Shown: piece after piece, positions 52,843 to 61,208 of the stretch
Layout of the letters: the number at the start of each line of letters is the position of its first letter
Numbering within the stretch: the stretch's first letter is position 1
Assembly (NCBI RefSeq): GCF_000002595.2
Contig: NC_057015.1
Coordinates: 2,490,952 to 2,554,951 of the forward strand
From: Chlamydomonas reinhardtii
Taxonomy: Eukaryota; Chlorophyta; Chlorophyceae; Chlamydomonadales; Chlamydomonadaceae
Reading direction: 5' to 3'
Length of the DNA stretch: 64,000 bases
Program-made: the position numbers and the translations under genes
The notes under the pieces: model-generated
What the model was told of the DNA's origin: nothing
Seen by the model: the letters and a program-made list of their open reading frames with translations, nothing else
Database searches by the model: none

Positions 52843-54196
52843 GCCGTTAGTAGTGAGGCCATTGGACGCATGCAGTGCCCAATACTACCCATCCAAGGAC
52901 CTATGCACTGTCTCCCGCCATACCCAAGCACACAGCCGCCGTCTCACCACTGTTTCTTGGTCGCCCTCATCCTCGATTCCCTCCTTGCATCCGCCCCCGC
53001 CCCCTCCTGCTCCGGCTCTGCCGCCAAACTTGCCGCTGCCTCGCCGGCCCATTGCCCCGCCAGCAGCAGCACCGGCAGCGACGCCGGTCACCACGGCTTT
53101 GCCAGCACCAGCGCCGGCACTAGCACCACCACCCGCGCCACCGCCACCGCCGCCTGCTCCCGCGGTGGCTGACGCACCGGATGCCTGGGACGGTATGGAT
53201 CCAGCCCCGGGTGCGTGAAACGCCGGCACCGCTGTGTGCAGGTCGCCAGCCAGAGTGCTGGCACGCAGCAGCGTTGAGGCCTGGCGCTCAGGCTGTGGCG
53301 GATGCAAGCGAGTGCGTGGAAGGCGGGTGGGGAGGGATGGTTACTAAGCAGCGGTAAGTGTAGAGAGCGTACCATTGCATGGCCCTTGCCGGCGGTGTGG
53401 GGCGCTACGTCGCATCTTGCATCCATCACCCATCAACACTTACTACTTGGGCTAGCCGCTGCGACTGGAGGCACCGTGTCGCAACATTCTGGCTCCCAAG
53501 TTTCCAAGTGCTCACCCTTAAGCCCCTTTGTCGCAGCACACATACCGGTATGCCGCTCCCACCTACCCCAGCACGGGTTGTGGAGCCGCCGCGGCCCACG
53601 GGCACACCGCTGCCGCCGCTACGACCACCGGGCGACATCAGCCCCGGACCCGAGCCGCCGCCTGGCTGCAGCGCCGTCGCCGGCGCCATCGTCTCGAACG
53701 GCGACAGACTGCTTGCGACACCGCTACCACCCCTCCCGAATGCTGTAGCCGCGGTTCCACTCGCAGAGGTGCGGCCGAAGGGCGGGTTCCGCACTCCTGC
53801 CGCCGTGGAGGCAGCCGAAGCCGTCAAACGGAATCCATTCGACGACGGCCCCGGCGGGGCCCTGCTGCCGCTGCCTCCACTGCTGACGGCGGGGGTTTGG
53901 GCAGACGCAGGTGTAGCTGATGTGGGTCGGTCGGAGCGGTCCCAGGCGCGCCCCAGGAGCGAGGAGCGCTCATCCACAGGCGGTTCCTCGGGGCCGGGAG
54001 ATAGCGTTGGCGCGGTAGGCAACGACGGGGAGCTGGGCGTGATTAGCACCTGCTCCAGCTCTGTGGCCGCCGCCGCGCTCGTTGACGGCCCTGTTACGCC
54101 GTGCGGCTGGCCCGGAGCGACCTTGCCCCGGGCGTCCATCACGACTGCGTCAGTCGGACAGGCACGGCGTGTTGGGGCAAGTAGACGTGTGTGCAC
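45436..54196 (-). CDS. MscS-family mechanosensitive channel with EF-hand
   Basis: About 1215 residues from 21 exons: 53546-54196, 52948-53280, 52453-52604, 52201-52281, 51821-52007, 51498-51599, 51130-51252, 50503-50902, 49852-50033, 49408-49655, 48921-49100, 48681-48729, 48402-48491, 48034-48153, 47653-47724, 47221-47316, 46707-46813, 46409-46539, 45986-46082, 45765-45843, 45436-45603. The N-terminal third is disordered (Gly/Ala/Pro/Ser). Membrane spans include FSIFLVVLLLESLL and CVTLFLLANCLKAF. An EF-hand loop DHDGDGRITLQN (about residues 902-913) precedes two further spans and the pore-lining MscS segment, then the MscS beta domain (HPFDVGDYVLLANGDMV). The layout matches plant MSL10-type and fission yeast Msy channels. 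The 50503/50033 junction is uncertain: a stronger acceptor at 50113 would need another donor. Start is the first in-frame ATG; a second lies 19 codons on. Confidence 0.85.
46617..46666 (+). repeat. (GT)n microsatellite in a channel-gene intron
   Basis: Interrupted GT run of about 50 bp between exons 46409-46539 and 46707-46813. Confidence 0.93.
48340..48391 (+). repeat. CTGCCTGCTA tandem repeat in a channel-gene intron
   Basis: About five imperfect 10-bp units next to the donor of the EF-hand exon. Confidence 0.85.
50336..50362 (+). repeat. (CA)n microsatellite in a channel-gene intron
   Basis: About 27 bp of CA in the intron between exons 50503-50902 and 49852-50033. Confidence 0.93.
51424..51488 (+). 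repeat. GCCTGCCC-type octamer repeat in a channel-gene intron
   Basis: Imperfect 8-bp tandem units, pyrimidine-rich on the plus strand. Confidence 0.8.
52721..52840 (+). repeat. Two (GT)n runs in a channel-gene intron
   Basis: GT runs at about 52721-52751 and 52795-52840, separated by 43 bp, between exons 52453-52604 and 52948-53280. Confidence 0.95.
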
Positions 54197-54533
54197 CGCT
54201 GGGGACGTATGGTAGGGGAACCGCGCTTGCTGCTGGGTGAGCTCGGCTCTCTGCGGCTATCTGCTCACTTGCTGCCAGGCGTCAAGCGGCTTCCTTGAAG
54301 TTCTCCGTGTCCGCCGCGAGCAATCGTGGTTTTGTGCCAAACAGCGCAAACTCAAGGATTTACGTTGTCTTCGCTAAGCCTAGATGCATGATAATCTTCA
54401 ACTTATCTATGCACTTGTAGCAATCTACGATAGTGACTGAATTCTAACTTTGAAGGCCTTCTCCCTTCTGGAAGGGAAGGATTCCCATGTGATGTCGCTC
54501 TGTAAATCGCTTGAACTTGCAGATTCTGTAACA
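54197..54533. other. Upstream region of the channel gene
   Basis: About 340 bp of AT-richer sequence between the channel start and the end of the RPB9 transcript. Promoter expected, no TATA box seen. Confidence 0.5.
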
Positions 54534-54538
54534 TTACA
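54534..54538 (-). terminator. TGTAA poly(A) signal, RPB9
   Basis: Minus-strand TGTAA 450 bases after the RPB9 stop, inside an AT-richer stretch. Confidence 0.5.
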
Positions 54539-54987
54539 GCAGTTCTAGCTCATCAGCGCGCATGGCGTAACCCGAAATCATCGTTGGCACGCGCGCCAAC
54601 ACACACTGCCACCAACACACCTGCTGCTGCGTGTCACCCCTGAGGAATCGGTTGTCCTTGGCCTGCTAGACAAGTATACAACCATCTGGCACTCCATCCA
54701 CAGCCTCAAGCGGCGGGCCCATGTTTGGCGCCAAGGCAAGGCAGAGCCAGCGCGCAGCACCTGTGCATTGCTGTCCGCACACGCCGCTATACCTCGTGTC
54801 ATCTAGTCCGGCCCACTGCATCACGCGACACGATCTAAGCCAGTCCAAATGCCCAGTCAAAGTGACCAGGCCACCGGTCCGAAAATTGCATGAGCATTCT
54901 TGCCTCATGGTGCCGCTTCCCTAATTCGAGCCACATGGGCCCAGCACCATACACACACCCAAGCCGCCCCTTTCCACTTCCCGGCCC

Positions 54988-55344
54988 TCATACGTAGTCG
55001 CGCCACTTCTCTCGGCACGCCACGCAATGGAAATATAGCGTCATGCCCTGTTCCGTCGGCTCTGACACAAACACCGCCTCGTTGTGGTTGCACTTTGGGC
55101 AGCGCACATCGCGCGTGCGCGGCAGCGTGGGATCCGCCGTGACGTCGTACAGCGTCGTGATCTTGTCCTTCTCGTCCACCACTGTGGCGTGCACGTACAC
55201 GCACCACTCCGAGGGATCCGCCTGCACACAGTAGTTGCACGTCTTGCAGTAGTACTCCAGCACCCGCCGCTCCTTGTCCTCTCGAGGGTACAGCAAGTCG
55301 TTCGTCTCGGGGCAGAATTTCAGCCCGCGCTTGCGAGACGCCAT
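54988..55344 (-). CDS. RPB9: RNA polymerase II subunit RPB9
   Basis: Small zinc-ribbon subunit of RNA polymerase II that affects start-site choice and fidelity. A single 118-residue exon starting MASRKRGLKFCPETNDLLYP. Zinc ribbon 1: FCPETN with CKTCNYC; the first pair is reduced in this family, as only one Cys is seen before LLYP. Zinc ribbon 2, TFIIS-like: CPKCNHNEAVFV with FHCVACREKW. The length agrees with RPB9 of other eukaryotes. RPA12 and RPC11 are related, but the central region (VTADPTLPRTRDVRCPKC) is typical of RPB9. Intronless, unlike most neighbours outside the histone cluster. Confidence 0.95.
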   Translation of the reverse strand: MASRKRGLKFCPETNDLLYPREDKERRVLEYYCKTCNYCVQADPSEWCVYVHATVVDEKDKITTLYDVTADPTLPRTRDVRCPKCNHNEAVFVSEPTEQGMTLYFHCVACREKWRDYV

Positions 55345-56110
55345 GGCCGCAGTGCGATGCCGCCGCGCTCGGGGGAAAGGTACTTCAAGGACGGGGCGTG
55401 CCGGTGGGCCCCGCCGGGCCGCTCAAGCCGCTGCCGCGCAGCACGCTGCACTACCTCCGCTGGTTACCCGGCCTACAATCGCTGAAGCAGTTCTGGCTGC
55501 TGAAGTAAGTCAATTCGATGCAATATTATGCAAATACGAAATGGTAACCGCGCGGAATTTCTCGAGGTAAACTTCAGCAATCTGTTCATGTGCAGCTACG
55601 TGACGCCATGTATGACAGTGGGCAGCGATACAGCTACGAGTACTTGAAGCGAGGACACAGTGTTGTGTTGAAAAGGAGAGCGGTGAGTTCAGAAGACCCC
55701 CGAATGAGCAGCGCGGCAATCCCAGGGCTCGGCAGCCGGCCCTCAACGACATTGCTGCCCTTCTGGCGCATAAAACCAACCTAGCAATAGTTCCATAGCA
55801 CACTTCCTGCACACGTTGAACGGGAGCAACAAGACAGTGCAGTAAACGACCTGCCGTCCTCCTCATTTGCGCATCAAGCACCCCGCTTGGACGTGATTTG
55901 ACAGGAAAAAGTTTGCATCGCTTCACAAAGGCTCTGCAACACAGCCCTCTGCTTCAGTGTCAGCTTCCGGGCTTCCCCTCGTTTGTGCTGCGTTGCTTTG
56001 GGCCAGGCCAGCTGTGCTAGGCGACACAGTTTATCTGGTCTGGCCCACTAGATTTTTTTTATCTAGGCTCGACCCGGTGCATCTCGAATTTCATCTCTTC
56101 GTTTAGCACC
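55345..56110. other. Divergent RPB9/TBP region with a possible small plus-strand exon pair
   Basis: 766 bp between divergent starts. Plus-strand 55500-55508 has a good donor (GAA|GTAAGT) and 55596 a good acceptor. The second segment (55597-55683) can read YDSGQRYSYEYLKRGHSVVL. No frame gives a convincing start that avoids the RPB9 start codon, so no gene is called. The TBP leader lies at the right end. Confidence 0.35.
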
Positions 56111-58210
56111 ATGGCTGCGGCTGAGGCGCCCCCAGCGACGCCACAGCTCTCAGCAGCAGATGTGGAGGCGGAAATGGCAGCCCACGTCTCTGGCATCAAG
56201 CCCCAGCTGCAGAACGTCGTGGCCACTGTGAACCTAGGCACCAAGCTGGACCTCAAGGAGATTGCCATGCACGCGCGTAACGCAGAATACAACCCAAAGG
56301 TGGGGCTGGTCACGAGCAGTTGGCTTGCCAAGGCGGGGACGGCCGCTGAAGCCGCCCTCTCTTGGCAAACCCTGTCGCCCAGTCCATCGCACCTGCCACG
56401 GCGAGCTGCCCCCTTTCCCCCCGCAGCGCTTTGCCGCCGTCATCATGCGCATTCGAGAGCCGAAAACAACGGCGCTCATCTTCGCCTCTGGCAAGATGGT
56501 AGGCGAGGGGAGCAGGGGACTCTAGTGGGGCGAGCAAACGTGCAAGGGATGCACCGCCCTCTGTCAGGGTGTGGTACACACCGGTAGCAGGCGGTATACG
56601 TGCCTGCAGCTAGCAGCGCCGCGTTGTTGGCATGGTGTGGCAAGTAACATGCACGGGTTGGCTCGTGACCCAACAGGTGTGCACGGGCGCCAAGAGCGAG
56701 GATGACTCCCGCACGGCCGCGCGTCGTGTAAGTACCTAGATGTTGCCGCCCTACCTGCTGGGTGTAGCAGCGGTGCCTTTGCTACACTGCGTCACTGCTC
56801 TCGGGAGCGTGGAGCGGGCTAATCAGGGTGCAGGCTTACAGTATGGGGCAGGTTCAACCCGTTGGGGTAGCCCACGTCGAAAAGGCGGGGGCATGATGGG
56901 CTACCAAACGCACTTCGTTGGAAGCCGCTGAATGTGGGTTGCATGTGGCGCATCCTTGCATGCATGTTGCTTGGTCGTGCAGTACGCCAAGATTGTACAG
57001 AAGCTGGGCTTCCCTGCCACGTTCAAGGAGTTTAAGATCCAAAACATCGTGGGCTCCTGTGACGTCAAGTTCCCCATCCGCTTGGAGGGCCTGGCGTACG
57101 CGCACAGTCTCTTCGCCAGCGTAAGCAGTGGGCGCTGCTTTGGGGTGCATGGGGGCCGAATTTTTGCTGGGCTTGTGCGTTTAGAGTTACCAGATGAGGC
57201 AATATAATTGTCCGGCTTTTTGGCCTCTTTCTTGTAAGCTGAGGCTCGAGGCTCCCAACGCACCAGTCCAGCTCTCCGTGGAAGTGTTGAAAAGGTGCAA
57301 TGCGGCTAGCACGCGCTGTTGCGGCACACCATATGGCAGCCTGTTGCCCACATCCCGTATGCCGTGGCGCCATGCCTCTTGCTCTGCCCCGTAGTACGAG
57401 CCCGAGCTGTTTCCGGGCCTCATCTACCGCATGAAGCAGCCCAAGATTGTGCTGCTGATCTTCGTGTCGGGCAAGGTGGTGCTGACAGGTGAGTGCCGCT
57501 GGGAGCCAGGAACCCAGGGTGCACGTGCCTGTGGAAACACTTGCTGCTCGCAAAACCGCACAGCCAGGTTCGACATGTGCCAGCAACAACATGAGGCAGC
57601 GGGCAACCATAGCGGGGACACGGCCAGCGCCGGACAACCTGAGCGCCTGCCATGCTGGCGTGCTGCACGGCTTCCATACTTTGCGCCGCTGGCGTGCACA
57701 TGCATGCACGCACTGGCCGGGCCCATCTTCTGGCCAAAACGTTTGCTATCCCCCTTAATAATCTGACTCCCATCAGGCGCCAAGACGCGGGGCGAGATCT
57801 ACCAGGCCTACATGAACATCTACCCCACGCTCATCCAGTACAAGAAGGGCGACGCGGTGGTGCCCACGCTGCCCAACAACCTGATGGGCCCGCCGCGCGC
57901 ACTGCCGGCGGCGAAGCAGGGTGGCCAGGCGGACGTCGGGGAGCCGCAGCAGGCGCAGGAGCAGGATGGCGCGGGGCCGTCTGGGTCAGGGGCGCAGGCG
58001 CAAGCGCAGGCGCAGCAGCAGTACCAGCAGCAGGCAGCGGCTGGCATGATGCCGCCGCCGCCAGTGGCGGCGACGCCAGCGCCGGACCCGAACCTGCCGC
58101 CGCCGACACCCATGCACCACCACCTGCCGCCGCCCACGCCTCGGCACCCGGGGCTGGCGGCTACACCCAGCCTGAGCCACCACCTGCCGCCGCCCTCACC
58201 GCGGCGGTGA
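56111..58210 (+). CDS. TBP: TATA-binding protein with a C-terminal extension
   Basis: General transcription factor that binds the TATA box within TFIID and related complexes. Exons 56111-56299, 56427-56498, 56677-56727, 56983-57120, 57395-57488 and 57777-58210 give 325 residues. The saddle domain covers about residues 25-205 with both repeats: [60 protein letters not shown] and [23 protein letters not shown]-intercalating Phe positions are kept ([16 protein letters not shown]). The N-terminal domain is only about 20 residues. After [11 protein letters not shown] a tail of about 120 residues rich in Pro, Gln, Ala and His follows, in the same exon and frame. No nearby TGTAA was found. Confidence 0.96.
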
Positions 58211-61208
58211 GGCGATGCAAGGCTGGGGCACAGCGACGGGCGGAGCTGGATGCACGGCGCATGGCGGGCGGCAGCCGGGGGGGGGGGCGGACAGTGCTTG
58301 GTTGCTAGCGCATATCACCATGTGGCTAGCGTATATCACTCTTCTATGCATTTCGGGCATGGTCTTGGTGGGAAGCGGCAGGCGGCGCGTTGGCGTGACG
58401 GCAGTTAGACGTCACGCTTAAGATTGACAGGAGTGTGTACGCTGTAGGTAGGGCTTTAGGCAGTAGCCACAGCAGGTTGGCATGTATTCCTAGCAGTACC
58501 GGATGTAGCAAGGCAGGCCAGGTCCAAGTACTGTATAGCTATGGGACGAGTCGTCCAGCGTCGGTGGCTGGATAGTACGTCTGGAGTCGAGGGATAAACA
58601 CAAGGAAGAAGGCGAAGCGAAAGCAGTGCAGACCTAGTTCTTTGGTTGTGCTTTTGTTGTTGGTCAACCGTTTGCACGGTGCATACTCCGAACTCCGTTG
58701 GATGACCTGCTGCCGGTGTTTGCTTGCACGCACGCCTGTCCTGGCACGCGGCGCAAAGGGCAACCTATGCCGGAGCCACAAATGGTGGCATTGAAAGAGC
58801 AAGGGCCAAGGGCGTGAGCCCAAAGCCTCAAGACCAGTATACCTCTTCCTCTCTGCTTTCCGAGGATGCAAGCCCTCGTCACCGTAAGACGCCTTGATGC
58901 GCCATCACACGCAACGCAGATCATGCAGCGCAGGTAACGCACCCTAGTGCCGCCAGCGCGGAAGTGATCCCTTTCATCGACGATGCTTAAAGTGTGGAAC
59001 AGAGAAAGCAAGTGAGCACAACGTCGTAGCTGGTCGTAGAACAGGAAGCGTGAGCACAAGCAGTGACAGCAGTGCGTTTTACCTTTGACGAGATACCGCG
59101 CGCCGTGCTGCGCGGCATCCGGCGTCCTAAGCCGAGGACACTCAGCAGGTGCATACGGCTGTCACAGGCTGGGCTGGCGTGGGTTAGCCGAAGACTAGGC
59201 TGTGATGCATTGCAAGATGCGTTGCGACAACCTGAACCCTACAAGTGAACCCATCCTACTTGAGTGTGGTGGACAAGGCGAAGTGGGCAGGGGGGGACAG
59301 GCATGACGTGCAGCAAGTACCCAGGCAGGCGTGCAGTGGAGAATCTAGCATGAGTGTCACAGCTGTGGCTCGTCCTGACGCCTGGGCCCGACACGGCCGC
59401 CTTCTAGCCTTGATCAGCCTCCCTTGCAGCCTCATACAGAATTACAGGTTTCCTCATGCTCACACGACAGCACGAAGTGCTTGCGAGTGAATGCGAATGC
59501 AAGACGCCGTCGCGAGCTCCAGGCTAGCAATAAACATCACGAAAGAAGTTAGTGTCAGCGGCAATGCGGTTACTTGTTACCTTCGAGACGAGACACCGGT
59601 GCGCGCTCCACGCTGCTCCGCATTCGGCACGCCAAACGGAGTCCGAGTGTCGTGGAGACTGCTGCCGCTTGCAGGGGCGGACGCGTTCCAGCTCGCAACT
59701 AGGCTGCTGCCATTCGCCGCGACAACGCGAAACCCACAAAGCACGTACAAGCCTGCACTTCTGCGACAAGATCAGCAAGACTAGCCCGTCGACCAGCCGC
59801 GAACATGGCACACGCCTGGGATGGGGTAGAATGGGGCTGATTCAGCGGCACAAGTGTGCGGCGTGAAATTGCATGCGAGTACAAGCCTGAGGGGATGATC
59901 CGCCTTGTACAGCCTGGTACAATGCGCTGGGCTGGGTGCTGAGGGACGCAAAATCGGGCTGGCGGAGGCGGCGTCGGAGATGTTGAGTGACGGTGTTAGG
60001 CCTGCAACGGGCACGACGCTGATTGGGGTGAGGCCGTGAGGTGGATAGGGTGGACGGCACCCCTGGACGCGCAGGGACGCGGACGACGTTAACGACCAAA
60101 ACCCGCAACTTCCGCAAAGCACAGACGGGTCAGTCGCCTTGCAAGACGTGTCATCAGATTGCAATGTGCCATACTGGCGTCCCGTTAAAGCGGGGCCTGC
60201 TGCTGGTCCGGCCGGCTAGTACGGCGGCGGTCGTGTGTTGCAGCGGCCCGCCTGGCACGCCCGCCTGGCACGCCAGGTCCGCCGGGCGCCCGAAGAAGGG
60301 CTCGCCCGACAAGGGACATAGCAATCTGTAAGAGAGACGTACTTACCAGCGCTGCGAGGTGCATAGAGATATGCGGTTCCACAAGGGCAAATTCGACGAG
60401 TTCTGACGGCTGCCCATGCGTACTGTTTCGGCCCGAATAAGCCCTATTATGCTGCCAATCTATTAGCACAGACATCAATCGTTCTATTTTTATGTCACGG
60501 TATGCCACAATGACAGAAGCAAAACCCTGCTGCCAAACTTCGCTATAAACTCCTTTTCCGAATCCTTTCGCGTTTACGCCCCACCCTGCTACACGACAGA
60601 CCTTGCTCCCTGAACCTGTTAGCGCGTCAACTGAAAGGAGCAAAAGAAGCAGCTCGAGGACTGGCACGGAGGCTCATTGCGCAGGTGTGGAAACTTCGCA
60701 GCGAATGTCTGCAGGAACTTGGGGCTTTGAACGAGCATGCTGTGCAGCGTATACGATCATCAACAAGCAGAAGGGGCGGGGCTGCTGAAGGGCTCGTGCC
60801 CAAGTTGCGCTAGTCGGACTGGGAGCACTAGTCAAATGGGCGCGCATAATTGCAGGCCCGTCACGCCCTAATGCATTGCTGTTGTGCACTCGCATTCGTT
60901 TCTGCGAGCGCGAGCTTGACGCGTGCTTCTATACTATCCGTGCGCAAATTCTTTGCCTTGTGTCTATTACGCCAGTCTCTGGTGCCGAGGCCTGTTGCGT
61001 CTGTGGACTATTCCTAGTTGAATTGGCACAGCCTGAGAAGCCGTTGGCAAGCAAGCGCCGAGCGACGATTTCACAGACGTTGCGTTGGAGGCTCCTCTGA
61101 GCTGGCGCCCTGCCAGAGCCGCTCCCTTCACAGCTGCCCCTCGGCTTCCCGCTCTCGCCCTCACCCCCTCGCAGCCGCCGTCATCTATCGCTCGGGCTGA
61201 GTGACTCC
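58211..61208. other. Gene-poor spacer of about 3 kb
   Basis: Should hold the TBP 3' UTR and the promoter of the Gln-rich gene. The nearest plus-strand TGTAA is near 60326, over 2 kb away. No exon series, RNA gene or repeat was supportable on either strand. Confidence 0.55.
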
